DNA from: an uncultured Pelagibacteraceae bacterium
GTDB taxonomy: Bacteria > Pseudomonadota > Alphaproteobacteria > Pelagibacterales > Pelagibacteraceae
Direction: 5' to 3'
DNA: 32,908 nucleotides
Assembly (NCBI GenBank): GCA_902533445.1
Contig: CACALX010000011.1
Span: forward strand, 1-32,908
Translations under genes and position numbers: made by a program
Part shown: positions 15,084 through 23,908 of the stretch, piece by piece
How the letters are laid out: each line of letters starts with the position of its first letter
How positions within the stretch are numbered: position 1 is the first letter of the stretch
Notes under the pieces: model-generated
Databases searched by the model: none
The model's input: only the letters and a program-made list of their open reading frames with translations
What the model was told of the DNA's origin: nothing

Positions 15084-15953
15084 ATGAAATATGTCATTTT
15101 AGTACCTGTTTATAATGACCGTGAGTCTTTAAAGTTATTAATTGAAAATATTAATCATGAGATAAAAGATTTAAATTCTGAAATATCATTAGTGGTGATT
15201 AATGATGCCTCTTCACAACAAATTATTGATGAATATTCATATATTGAAAACTTTCACTCAATTGAAATAATCAACATGAAAGAAAACAGAGGTCATGCAA
15301 GATGTATTGCTTCTGGTTTAAAATATATCTATGAAAAAAAGGAGTTTGATTATGTTATTCCAATGGATGGCGATGGTGAGGATAGACCTGAAGAAATTAA
15401 AAACTTTATTGAATTGTCAAAGGAAGTTGGAGAAAGATCTATAATTGGTGAAAGGGTTAAAAGATCAGAAAACATGATATTTAAGTTATGTTACCAATTT
15501 CACAAATTTTTAACTTTAGCATTTACTGGGCAATCGATTAAATTTGGTAATTTTACGTGTCTTTCAAAAGCAACTGTAAAAAAAATGTTAGATGAAAAAT
15601 CTACTTGGAATAGTTTTTCAGGATCATTAAAAAAAATTGAAAAAGATTTAATTTCTTCCCCATCAATTAGGGGCAAAAGATATTCTGGTCCATCTCAAAT
15701 GAGTTTTTTTAAATTACTTAAACATTCTCTTTCAATAATAAGTGTATTTAGAAAAACAGTTTTAATTCGTTCAGCTTTATTTATTGTTTTTTACATTTTG
15801 TTAATCAAAAGTAATGCATCAATTGTTACTTCATTACCTTTAGTTTTGTTATTAATAATGATTTATTCAATTTCTAGTTTAGCTTTAAGAGAAAATATTG
15901 AAGAATTTAATAATTCTTTAACAAATATCCTCGATATTGATAAAATAAAGTAA
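15084..15953 (+). CDS. GT2 family glycosyltransferase with C-terminal membrane helices
   Basis: This 289-aa GT-A-fold enzyme begins MKYVILVPVYNDRESLKLL, with VVINDASS (about 37-44) for nucleotide binding, NRGHARCIASGL, and the DxD-like VIPMDGDGEDRPEEI (about 92-106). Two hydrophobic helices near the C-terminus (about 228-265) anchor it in the membrane. This layout fits polyprenyl-phosphate mannose/glucose synthases (DPM1/GtrB-like) that charge a lipid carrier. With the GT39 gene directly upstream, a two-step lipid-carrier glycosylation is likely. The sugar cannot be read. Confidence 0.83.
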   Translation: MKYVILVPVYNDRESLKLLIENINHEIKDLNSEISLVVINDASSQQIIDEYSYIENFHSIEIINMKENRGHARCIASGLKYIYEKKEFDYVIPMDGDGEDRPEEIKNFIELSKEVGERSIIGERVKRSENMIFKLCYQFHKFLTLAFTGQSIKFGNFTCLSKATVKKMLDEKSTWNSFSGSLKKIEKDLISSPSIRGKRYSGPSQMSFFKLLKHSLSIISVFRKTVLIRSALFIVFYILLIKSNASIVTSLPLVLLLIMIYSISSLALRENIEEFNNSLTNILDIDKIK

Positions 15954-15972
15954 TTTATTTATAATATTAATA

Positions 15973-17418
15973 ATGAAAAACTTTTTTAGAAAAGTTGCAT
16001 TTGGAATAGGTCCAAATGAAGAAGTTCCATCTGATCCATTAAATTGGGCTCTAAATCAAGTTGATGAAATTCCAGAATTTTCGTGGAAGGGAAAAATTCT
16101 TACAGAAAAAGAATTAAGAGGCTATTATAGAGACTGGGTTTATGGTGACAGAAAAGTTTTAAGAAAAAAATATAAAGATAATAAAACTCTCTATAAAACT
16201 CATAAAGATGAGCTAAGACATAAAACAGGACAAAAATTTTGGGAGTCTTTAGATATAGCTATCAGACACAACGAAGGAATTAATAGTAAAAATCCAGTGC
16301 TTGCAAAACTATGGATGTTTTGGGGTAATTTCTTTGCAATTAGTGAAAAAGATTTTTTAGCTAACTATTCTACAGGTCCTTATCAAAGAGAAATTATTTG
16401 GCCAAACTTAAATCAATCAATTGAAAAAATGGTTTATGACGTAACCACATCATGGGCCATGATTCATCATTTAGATAATAGTGAAAGCGCAGGACCTAAG
16501 AGTGCCACAGCTAGTGAGGAATGGAGGCGAAGAAAAAAAGAGCCCGCAACAATTAACGAAAACCATGGTAGAGAGCTCTTGGAATTACATACAGTTTCAC
16601 CAAAAGCTGGATACACACAAGAAGATGTTATTCAATTAGCATATATTATGACCGGTTGGCAACAAAGATGGAGCAAAAAAAATTTAGAAACAGGAAATAT
16701 TTGGTTTAATTCAGAATATCATCAAATAGGGAAAAAGAATGTTTTAGGCAAAGAATATAAAAAAGGAAAAAAAGCATTAGCTACTGTAATTAAAGATCTG
16801 GTTAATCATCCTAATTGTAGAGATTTTGTTGCTGAAAGACTGTGTAGATACTTAATCACTGATGAACCTACAAAAGAGATGAAGCAACCGATTATTGATG
16901 CATTTAAAAAATCAGATGGTCACATTCCTGAAATTCATAAGGCAGCTATAAAAGTTGCTTTTGAATACAACGATAAATATAAAAAATTTCAGACACCTGA
17001 AAATTGGTTTATTCAAGTTGCTAAAATTGCAGATTTAAAATGGCCTCCATCACCTGTAATAATGAATTCATATGTTCCTGGAGCTCGACCAACAAAGACG
17101 CAAAGAACACCAGAAAGATTATTAAAAAACCTTGGACACCATCCTTATAGAGCAAAACAACCAAATGGATGGTCAGACCACTCAGATGATTGGATGTCAC
17201 CAGAATTATTAATTAGAAGGTTAGTTTTCGCATCAAAAAGTCGTAAATTTATAAAATTAGAAAATGATAATGAGGAGTTTTATGAAAAAATAATAAATAA
17301 AAACTTTGATAATCCAGATAAAATTTTAAATTACACAAGAAAACAAACTTCTAAAATGAGAAGATTGAGAGATATGAACGTATTATTATTTAATCATCCG
17401 GAGTTTTTAAAAGCATGA
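15973..17418 (+). CDS. DUF1800 family protein
   Basis: This 481-aa protein matches the DUF1800 pattern, notably ENHGRELLELHTVSPKAGYTQEDVIQLAYIMTGW (about 196-230) and, later, HPNCRDFVAERLCRYLITDEP and the C-terminal NVLLFNHPEFLKA. In this family the gene is nearly always followed by a DUF1501 partner, as here, with an ATGA start/stop overlap. The biochemical role is not established. No clear signal peptide is seen at the N-terminus (MKNFFRKVAFGIGPNEEVP), so export may depend on its Tat-targeted partner, which is an inference. Confidence 0.85.
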   Translation: MKNFFRKVAFGIGPNEEVPSDPLNWALNQVDEIPEFSWKGKILTEKELRGYYRDWVYGDRKVLRKKYKDNKTLYKTHKDELRHKTGQKFWESLDIAIRHNEGINSKNPVLAKLWMFWGNFFAISEKDFLANYSTGPYQREIIWPNLNQSIEKMVYDVTTSWAMIHHLDNSESAGPKSATASEEWRRRKKEPATINENHGRELLELHTVSPKAGYTQEDVIQLAYIMTGWQQRWSKKNLETGNIWFNSEYHQIGKKNVLGKEYKKGKKALATVIKDLVNHPNCRDFVAERLCRYLITDEPTKEMKQPIIDAFKKSDGHIPEIHKAAIKVAFEYNDKYKKFQTPENWFIQVAKIADLKWPPSPVIMNSYVPGARPTKTQRTPERLLKNLGHHPYRAKQPNGWSDHSDDWMSPELLIRRLVFASKSRKFIKLENDNEEFYEKIINKNFDNPDKILNYTRKQTSKMRRLRDMNVLLFNHPEFLKA

Positions 17419-18566
17419 AAATAAATAGAAGAGATTTTTTAAAGACTACTGCTTTAACTTCACTTTACTTTGCAGGTTTTGGGGTCCCTACTTTAGCAAA
17501 TAATACTACAAAAAAGAATTTGGTCGTGATTATGCTTCGTGGTGGAATGGATGGATTATGTGCAATACCAATTAAATCTGATAAAAACTTCGAAAAGCTT
17601 AGAAGTAAAATTAATTTAGATAAAACTTTAGATTTAACATCTGATTTTGACCTTCATCCAGCATTAGAAACATTTAAAAAACTTTGGGATAAAAATCAAA
17701 GTGCTGCAGTTCATGCAACAAATATACCTTACACAGGTAGATCTCATTTTGACGGACAAAACTTAATGGAGTCCGGAGGAAAAATTCCTTATCAAGAAAA
17801 AACGGGTTGGCTTGGTAGAGGCATGAAAATAGCAGGATTAACTGGAAATGGACTTGCTTTATCATTGCCTATGCCATTATTGATAAGAGGCGTACCCATG
17901 AATAACAATTATTATCCGGTTGGGCAAAATTTACCTGGACCATCAACTCTTAAGATTATCCAAGAAGCTTTCGAAGAGCATGATGAAAAATTATTGAGCG
18001 AAAATTTAAAAATAGTTTTAACAAGAAAATTAAGAAATGATGCTAGCAGAGATAGTTGGGCACTTGCTTCAAGTGCTGGGTTTGAACTTTCTAAAGCAAA
18101 TGGACCTAGAGTTGCAGTATTTGAGGTAGATGGATTTGATACTCATGCTGCTCAAGGAGCAACGAATGGTGCTCATGCAGATTGCTTATCAGATTATGAT
18201 AATATTCTAAAAGCTTTAAAACAATCAATGACAGAAGAGTCTTTTAAAAATACTTTAGTTTTAACTTTAACTGAATTTGGAAGAACAATTAAACAAAACA
18301 GTAGTAATGGAACAGAGCATGGTTACGGTTCAGCTATTTTAATGGCTGGAGGATTGCTTAAACAAGCTCAAGTTCATACAGACTGGCCAGGGTTAAAAAG
18401 AAAAGAATTATTTGAAGGAAGAGATTTAAATTCTACAATAGATTCTAGAGCAATTTACGCGTCTGCATTGTCTACAGTCTTTGACGTAGATTTCAAAAAA
18501 ATTACTAAAGAAGTTTTTTGGGGTGAAGATTTACCAAATTTAACTGATAAACTTTTTAAAGCTTAA
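17415..18566 (+). CDS. DUF1501 family protein with Tat signal
   Basis: This 383-aa protein begins MKINRRDFLKTTALTSLYFA, a textbook twin-arginine (RRDFLK) signal peptide, cleaved probably after about residue 28 (PTLANN). The mature part has the alkaline-phosphatase/sulfatase-like DUF1501 landmarks: VIMLRGGMDGLCAIP (about 38-52), GRSHFDGQNLMESG, VFEVDGFDTHAAQG, LTEFGRTIKQNSSNGTEHGYGSAILMAGG. It should be exported folded, perhaps with a metal bound, to the periplasm. It is translationally coupled (ATGA) to the DUF1800 gene. The substrate and reaction are unknown. Confidence 0.88.
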   Translation: MKINRRDFLKTTALTSLYFAGFGVPTLANNTTKKNLVVIMLRGGMDGLCAIPIKSDKNFEKLRSKINLDKTLDLTSDFDLHPALETFKKLWDKNQSAAVHATNIPYTGRSHFDGQNLMESGGKIPYQEKTGWLGRGMKIAGLTGNGLALSLPMPLLIRGVPMNNNYYPVGQNLPGPSTLKIIQEAFEEHDEKLLSENLKIVLTRKLRNDASRDSWALASSAGFELSKANGPRVAVFEVDGFDTHAAQGATNGAHADCLSDYDNILKALKQSMTEESFKNTLVLTLTEFGRTIKQNSSNGTEHGYGSAILMAGGLLKQAQVHTDWPGLKRKELFEGRDLNSTIDSRAIYASALSTVFDVDFKKITKEVFWGEDLPNLTDKLFKA

Positions 18567-18574
18567 TTAAATAC

Positions 18575-18592
18575 TTATCCACAGGCTATAAT
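18575..18592 (+). promoter_or_regulatory. DnaA box TTATCCACA next to a TATAAT -10 before guaC
   Basis: A consensus DnaA box TTATCCACA (18575-18583) is followed four bases later by a perfect TATAAT (18587-18592), 42 bases before the guaC ATG. The 13-mer ATACTTATCCACA recurs inverted upstream of the VOC gene (30936-30948 region). A DnaA box inside a purine-gene promoter recalls DnaA control of guaB in E. coli, but a single box can occur by chance. Confidence 0.4.
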
Positions 18593-18634
18593 TTGAATTG
18601 AAATAGTATTTTAGAAATAATAGCATTTTAATTA

Positions 18635-19669
18635 ATGAGAATTGAAGGGGAGCTAAAACTAGATTATTCAGATGTCTTATTTAGACCAAAGAGAAGTACT
18701 TTAAAAAGCCGTAAAGACGTAAATCTTTTAAGAACTTACAGATTTAAACATAGTAAAAACGAGTGGTCAGGTATTCCTATAATGGCAGCCAATATGGATG
18801 GAGTTGGAGAATTAAGTGTTGCAGAGAAATTAAATAATCATCAAATGATCACATGTTTAACAAAACAACATGATGTTAAAAAAATAAAACAATATAAAAA
18901 TATAAAAAAACTCTATCCCAATATTGCCCTTAGTGTTGGTATAAAAAAAGAAGATTTAAAAAATTTAGAAAAGGTTTTAAAGGAGTTTAGTTTTTTTAAG
19001 TTTATTTGTATCGATGTTGCAAATGGATATACGGAACATTTTACTAATTTTATAAAGTCAGTTAGAGACAAATATCCTACAAAAACCATTATTGCAGGTA
19101 ATGTAGTTACTGCAGATATGACCCAAGAATTAGTTCTAAGTGGCGCTGATATAGTAAAAGTTGGAATAGGTCCTGGCAGTGTTTGCACAACAAGAATTCA
19201 AACTGGAGTAGGGTATCCACAGTTGAGTGCTGTTATTGAATGTGCTGATGCAGCTCATGGACTAGGCGCGCATGTTATTGCGGATGGAGGATGCACATGT
19301 CCTGGTGATGTTGCAAAAGGTTTTGGTGGTGGTGCAGACTTTGTAATGCTAGGTGGAATGTTAGCAGGTCATGATGAAGGAAAAGGAAAAATAATAAAAG
19401 TAAACGGATCTAAATATATTGAATTTTACGGATCCAGTTCTGAAGTTGCCAACAAAAAACATTATGGTGGTTTGGCAGATTATAGAAGTAGCGAAGGAAG
19501 AAAAGTTAGAGTTAAATATAGAGGTAAAATAAACGATACAGTATTAAATATTCTTGGTGGTGTTAGAAGTAGTTGTACTTATGTAGGGGCCCCATCATTA
19601 AAACAATTAAGTAAATGTACTACTTTTGTGAGAGTATCTAGTCAATTTAATGATACTTTTGTAAAGTAA
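18635..19669 (+). CDS. guaC: GMP reductase
   Basis: This 344-aa TIM-barrel enzyme of the IMPDH/GMPR family reductively deaminates GMP to IMP with NADPH. It starts MRIEGELKLDYSDVLFRPKRS, the N-terminus typical of GuaC, and lacks the CBS domain pair of IMP dehydrogenase. The catalytic loop is GIGPGSVCTTR (177-187) with C184, followed by GYPQLSAVIECADAAHGLG and VIADGGCTCPGD. The GGVRSSCTYVGA block near the C-terminus matches GMPR type 1. The length agrees with E. coli GuaC. It stands as the first gene after the DUF1501 gene with its own TATAAT. Confidence 0.94.
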   Translation: MRIEGELKLDYSDVLFRPKRSTLKSRKDVNLLRTYRFKHSKNEWSGIPIMAANMDGVGELSVAEKLNNHQMITCLTKQHDVKKIKQYKNIKKLYPNIALSVGIKKEDLKNLEKVLKEFSFFKFICIDVANGYTEHFTNFIKSVRDKYPTKTIIAGNVVTADMTQELVLSGADIVKVGIGPGSVCTTRIQTGVGYPQLSAVIECADAAHGLGAHVIADGGCTCPGDVAKGFGGGADFVMLGGMLAGHDEGKGKIIKVNGSKYIEFYGSSSEVANKKHYGGLADYRSSEGRKVRVKYRGKINDTVLNILGGVRSSCTYVGAPSLKQLSKCTTFVRVSSQFNDTFVK

Positions 19670-19698
19670 GATTTAAATTTGGGCCTTATAGAAATTAT

Positions 19699-19941
19699 AT
19701 GACAGATGCTACTGATCAAGGTTTAGAAATTAAAGATGCGGTCATTCGTTATTCTAATGTTGGAAAAGCAGATAAATGTGATGATTTATGGAGTGGATGT
19801 AATGAAATTATCAATCAACTAACTAACAACTCTCAAGTTCATGGAGCAATATCTGTTAGCATGTGTATTCCATCTGGTGACGGTGACAAACCAGCAACCT
19901 GTGAAAATCTTGGCTATCCGCAAAACCCTAGACCTTTTTAA
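19699..19941 (+). CDS. Small 80-aa hypothetical protein with four cysteines
   Basis: No family is recognised. The 80-aa sequence has cysteines at 27, 34, 56 and 68 (KCDDLWSGCNE, SMCIPSG, ATCENLG), no signal peptide and no membrane segment, and ends in a proline-rich tail YPQNPRPF. Its composition is less Lys/Ile-biased than random A/T-rich reading, and it fills the gap between guaC (29 bp) and the sulfatase-like gene (35 bp) on the same strand, which supports a real gene. Metal binding by the cysteines is possible but unproven. Confidence 0.6.
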   Translation: MTDATDQGLEIKDAVIRYSNVGKADKCDDLWSGCNEIINQLTNNSQVHGAISVSMCIPSGDGDKPATCENLGYPQNPRPF

Positions 19942-19976
19942 TTAGATTTAATTTTTATTAAGTATTATTATTTTTT

Positions 19977-21560
19977 ATGGGAAAAGTTAAAAATATACTT
20001 TTTATAATGGCTGATCAATTGAGATGGGATTATCTATCTTGTTATGGTCATCCTCATTTGAAAACTCCACATATAGATAGTTTAGCAAAAAAAGGAGTTC
20101 AGTTTGAATCTGCTTTTGTGCAATCACCAGTGTGTGGTCCATCACGAGCGTCTTATTATACTGGTAGAACTGTGTTTAGTCACGGTTCTACATGGAACCA
20201 GGTTCCACTTCCAATTGGAGAATTAACTATTGGAGACTATTTACGACAATCAGGAATAAGAACTGGTGTGGTTGGCAAAACACACATGAGACCAGATTTA
20301 GAAGGCATGAGCAGACTTGGTATTACTAAAGACACTGAAATAGGTTTGATTGTTAGTGAACCAGGATTTGATCCTTATGAAAGAGATGATGGTCTTCATC
20401 CAAATAATCAAATTAAAAATTCAAAAAAAACTTTATCTTATAATGAATGGTTAAATAAACTTGGATATGATGGGCCTAATCCATGGAATGATTGGGCAAA
20501 TTCTGCTGAGGGAGAAAATGGCGAAATACTAAGTGGTTGGCGATTAAGAAATTCGAATAAACCTGCAAGAATTCCAGAGGAACACTCCGAAACAGCTTTT
20601 ATGACTAATCGAGCAATGGAATTTATTGAAGAAAGTAAAAATAAACCATGGTTTTTACATTTATCTTATATCAAACCACATTGGCCTTATATGGCGCCAG
20701 CCCCTTATCACAATATGTTTTCTGCTAATGAATTTTATCCAGTTCATAGAAATGATGCTGAACGAACTAATGATCATCCAGTTTATAAAGCATTTATGGA
20801 AAATAGTATTTCCAAAACTTTTTCAAAAGACGAAGTAAGAAATACAGTTCTTGCAGGATATATGGGCTTAATAAAACAAATTGATGATAATTTAGGAAGG
20901 TTATTTAAATTCTTAGAAAGCTCAGGTCATATGGATGATACGATGATTATATTTACTTCAGATCATGGAGACTACCAAGGTGATCATTGGTTAGGAGAAA
21001 AAGAATTATTTCATGAGCAATCAGTTAGAGTTCCAATGATTATTTATGATCCAAGTGATTATGCAAATAAAACTCGAGGCACAAAAGAAGAAAGATTTAT
21101 AGAAGCCATTGATTTACTACCAACTTTTTTGGATGCAATAGAAAGTCCAGCGAGCAAACATAGATTAGAGGGAGATTCTTTAATGCCATTAATAAAGGGA
21201 GAAAGTACTAAATATTGGAAAGAATTTGTATTTAGTGAAATAGACTATGCATTTAATGAAGCTAGAAAAATACTTAACATAGGAGCCTCAGATGCAAGAG
21301 CTTTTATGATTAGGAATAGTAATTGGAAGTATATTTATTACAAAGGATTTGAACCACAATTGTTTGACTTAAAAAATGATCCTCAAGAATTTAATGATTT
21401 AGGAAAATCTGAAAAACATTCAAAGATTAGAGAAGAAATGAAAGAATTACTTCTGAAAAGAATTATAGATAGAAAAAATAGAGTTGCAGCTACCGATGAA
21501 TTTGTGACTAAAGAAAGAGATTACACTAAAGATGATGGTATCATGATTGGTGTCTGGTAA
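19977..21560 (+). CDS. Sulfatase-superfamily hydrolase (arylsulfatase / phosphonate monoesterase-like)
   Basis: This 527-aa enzyme has the formylglycine motif SPVCGPSRASYYTGR, with C53 the residue to be converted to formylglycine. The metal ligands are seen in LFIMADQLRWDYL (D13) and TSDHGDYQGDHWLGEKEL (about 325-340). It lacks an obvious signal peptide and so probably acts in the cytoplasm on an imported sulfate ester or phosphonate/phosphate ester. The substrate cannot be assigned; choline sulfatase and phosphonate monoester hydrolase are the closest named relatives by look. A formylglycine-generating enzyme would have to be encoded elsewhere. It ends seven bases from the convergent GFA gene. 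Confidence 0.85.
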   Translation: MGKVKNILFIMADQLRWDYLSCYGHPHLKTPHIDSLAKKGVQFESAFVQSPVCGPSRASYYTGRTVFSHGSTWNQVPLPIGELTIGDYLRQSGIRTGVVGKTHMRPDLEGMSRLGITKDTEIGLIVSEPGFDPYERDDGLHPNNQIKNSKKTLSYNEWLNKLGYDGPNPWNDWANSAEGENGEILSGWRLRNSNKPARIPEEHSETAFMTNRAMEFIEESKNKPWFLHLSYIKPHWPYMAPAPYHNMFSANEFYPVHRNDAERTNDHPVYKAFMENSISKTFSKDEVRNTVLAGYMGLIKQIDDNLGRLFKFLESSGHMDDTMIIFTSDHGDYQGDHWLGEKELFHEQSVRVPMIIYDPSDYANKTRGTKEERFIEAIDLLPTFLDAIESPASKHRLEGDSLMPLIKGESTKYWKEFVFSEIDYAFNEARKILNIGASDARAFMIRNSNWKYIYYKGFEPQLFDLKNDPQEFNDLGKSEKHSKIREEMKELLLKRIIDRKNRVAATDEFVTKERDYTKDDGIMIGVW

Positions 21561-21567
21561 TTAATTA

Positions 21568-22014
21568 TTAGTCATTTTCAATTTTCATTTTTTCACCAGT
21601 GTCATTCCAATAACCTTTTTTATAAACTTCAGAATTTTTTGAATAATTTACAAATTGAAGAGCTTCCTCTCCCCAAATATTACAATTAATATTTATGTTT
21701 TTTCTTTGATCTAATATACCAATAGAAAAGTGTTGTTGTTCCATACTATGAACTTTAATTCCTATAATAGTACCGCAAGTGGAACAAAAAATATTAGACA
21801 TTGGTCTTCCATGATCAGTTTTTGTATCTTTATAGAAAGTTGGCATTTCACTTTGATATTCAATGTCCTCTTCATTAAATAAAACAAATGATCTAAAAGC
21901 ACCACCACTTGTAGTTTGACACCAATTGCAGTTACAATTAACTTTCCATTTAGGTTCACCTTTAATTTTAAAAGTTATTTTTTCGCACTTGCAACGCCCA
22001 CTATATTTCTCCAT
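21568..22014 (-). CDS. GFA family zinc protein (CENP-V/formaldehyde-activating fold)
   Basis: This 148-aa protein carries the GFA zinc pattern: CKC (C8, C10), CNCNWC (C27, C29, C32) and CSTC (C77, C80). The family was named after glutathione-dependent formaldehyde-activating enzyme, but most members have no demonstrated reaction. The start has an unusually strong Shine-Dalgarno (AAGGAGG, 22020-22026 on the minus strand, five bases from ATG). It follows dctM by 32 bp on the same strand and may be part of the TRAP operon. A second, shorter GFA gene is at 31492. Confidence 0.85.
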   Translation of the reverse strand: MEKYSGRCKCEKITFKIKGEPKWKVNCNCNWCQTTSGGAFRSFVLFNEEDIEYQSEMPTFYKDTKTDHGRPMSNIFCSTCGTIIGIKVHSMEQQHFSIGILDQRKNININCNIWGEEALQFVNYSKNSEVYKKGYWNDTGEKMKIEND

Positions 22015-22019
22015 TATTT

Positions 22020-22026
22020 CCTCCTT
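22020..22026 (-). promoter_or_regulatory. Strong ribosome binding site of the GFA gene
   Basis: AAGGAGG on the minus strand, five bases before the ATG at 22014. It is the closest match to the anti-Shine-Dalgarno consensus in the window and supports independent, efficient translation of this distal gene. Confidence 0.65.
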
Positions 22027-22046
22027 ATTTATTAAATCAATTTATA

Positions 22047-23357
22047 TTAAGGTGTCATTAAACTTGGCAAATATAAACATATCGCAGGAAATGCAATAAT
22101 CAATACAAGTCTAATTACATCTGTAAGTAAAAAAGGAACAGTTCCAAACCAAATAGTTTGAAGAGGAGTATTTTGCATCACACCTTTGATTACAAATAAA
22201 TTCATTCCAACTGGAGGTGAAATTAAACCAAACTCAACAACTATAACTGCAAAAATACCAAACCATACAGGATCTATTCCTGCATCAACAATAACTGGAA
22301 AAAAAACTGGAATTGTTAAAAATAACATTGCTAAAGAGTCCATTACAGTTCCAAGGACCAGATAGATTGCACATATAACTAAAATAATTCCTAATGGTGT
22401 CAGTTCTAAATAATTTATAAAATCAACAACAGCAAAAGGTAATTGCGTAACTGTAATTAAGTAATTAAATATACTTGCCCCAATTACAATCAAATACAAG
22501 GATCCAACAGTTTTAATTGTTGTCCACAATGCTTCTTTTAATAAATTTAAAGTAAGTTGCCCTCGAGCAAAAATAAATATCAAAACCAAGATTACTCCAA
22601 CAGCAGCACTTTCCGTTGCTGTAAAGAAACCTAAATAAAGACCACCCATTATAATTGCAAAGATTAAAAAAATTGGGAATACTTTTGAAATTGCTGAAAT
22701 TCTCTCGTTAAGAGGCATCTTTTTTCCGTAACCTCCATGAGATGGATAGATTACGAGATAAACTCTTATCGCAATCATGTATAAAATTACTGCTATTAGA
22801 CCTGGAATTAATGCTGCAAAGAATAGTTCTTGAACTGATTGTTCAGTTAAATAAGCATAAATAACTAAAATAACACTTGGTGGGATTATAATTCCAAGAG
22901 TTCCTCCTGATGCAATAGATCCACTTATTAAAGCATCACTATATCCATGTCTTTTCATTTCTGGTCCTGCCATTTGGGACATCGTTGCAGCGGTTGCAAT
23001 AGATGATCCACAAATCATTCCAAAACCCGCACAAGCTCCAACAGTAGACATTGCTAAACCACCTTTGTAATGACCAACTACTGCATAAGCAGCATCATAT
23101 AAATTTCTTGATAAGTTTGCACTATTAGCAAGATTTCCCATTAAAACAAAAAGAGGAAGTACAGATAAAGTATATTTAGATACTGCATCAAAGGGTGCTG
23201 TCCCTAAAACAAAAATTGCAGGATCAAAACCTGATATTAATGCAAACCCAGTGAAACCAACGAGTAACATTGCAATCCCAATTGGGATATTTAAAACCAT
23301 GAGCACCAAGACTACAGCAAAAGCTATACCACCGTTAATTATTGGACCCATTTCCAT
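22047..23357 (-). CDS. dctM: TRAP transporter large permease (DctM)
   Basis: This 436-aa protein has about twelve membrane helices and the DctM signatures: FGMICGSSIATAATMSQMAGPEMKRHGY (about 112-140), ASGGTLGIIIPPSVILVIYAYLTEQS and ISPPVGMNLFVIKGV. It forms the sodium-coupled channel part of a tripartite TRAP importer with DctQ and the periplasmic binding protein. Its ATG shares one base with the dctQ stop codon (TAATG), so the two are translationally coupled. The binding protein is encoded divergently at 24812. Confidence 0.95.
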   Translation of the reverse strand: MEMGPIINGGIAFAVVLVLMVLNIPIGIAMLLVGFTGFALISGFDPAIFVLGTAPFDAVSKYTLSVLPLFVLMGNLANSANLSRNLYDAAYAVVGHYKGGLAMSTVGACAGFGMICGSSIATAATMSQMAGPEMKRHGYSDALISGSIASGGTLGIIIPPSVILVIYAYLTEQSVQELFFAALIPGLIAVILYMIAIRVYLVIYPSHGGYGKKMPLNERISAISKVFPIFLIFAIIMGGLYLGFFTATESAAVGVILVLIFIFARGQLTLNLLKEALWTTIKTVGSLYLIVIGASIFNYLITVTQLPFAVVDFINYLELTPLGIILVICAIYLVLGTVMDSLAMLFLTIPVFFPVIVDAGIDPVWFGIFAVIVVEFGLISPPVGMNLFVIKGVMQNTPLQTIWFGTVPFLLTDVIRLVLIIAFPAICLYLPSLMTP

Positions 23358-23836
23358 TAAAATTCCTTTGTTTTAGAATTTGTTTCAGACAATGCTTTAA
23401 TAAACCAAAATATAATAGCCAATACACTTAGCCACATTCCAAAAGCAGAAATAAAATAAAATGGATAGAAATATAGTTCTAGATCAATGGTAACTCTTTC
23501 ATTTGACATAAATTTCAAAGAAGTTTTAGTTGTTGCATAAGCCATTAAAGACATAATGATGATCATTAAAAAAAATTTAAGAATTATTAACCAAGTCTTA
23601 AAAACTCCTAAATTTAAATTGTTAATAAAATCAGCAGATACATTTGCATTTAAAAAAAAAGCTCTTGGCATAGCTAAGAATGCAACTAAAGCCATTCCAA
23701 TTTCAACTAATTCAATTGTTCCTGTAACAGGTGAGTTTAAAAATCTTCGGCCAAATACGTCACAAAAAGTTAGTATAGATAAAAATAAAAGTATCAAACC
23801 TGAGGCAATTGCCGAGTAGTCAAATATTTTATTCAT
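23357..23836 (-). CDS. dctQ: TRAP transporter small permease (DctQ)
   Basis: This 159-aa protein has four membrane helices and the DctQ-type motif TFCDVFGRRFLNSPVTGTIELVEIGMALVAFLAMPRAFF (about 23-61). It supports DctM in the TRAP importer. It is the first gene of the leftward dctQM unit; the 72-bp region to 23909 separates it from the divergent FAH-family gene and should contain both promoters. Confidence 0.93.
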   Translation of the reverse strand: MNKIFDYSAIASGLILLFLSILTFCDVFGRRFLNSPVTGTIELVEIGMALVAFLAMPRAFFLNANVSADFINNLNLGVFKTWLIILKFFLMIIIMSLMAYATTKTSLKFMSNERVTIDLELYFYPFYFISAFGMWLSVLAIIFWFIKALSETNSKTKEF

Positions 23837-23908
23837 ATTTTAAAAATCTATCTTCAAATATAAGAAACATTAGCATATAAGGTTGGTTTAAAACAGAAAG
23901 TATTATTT

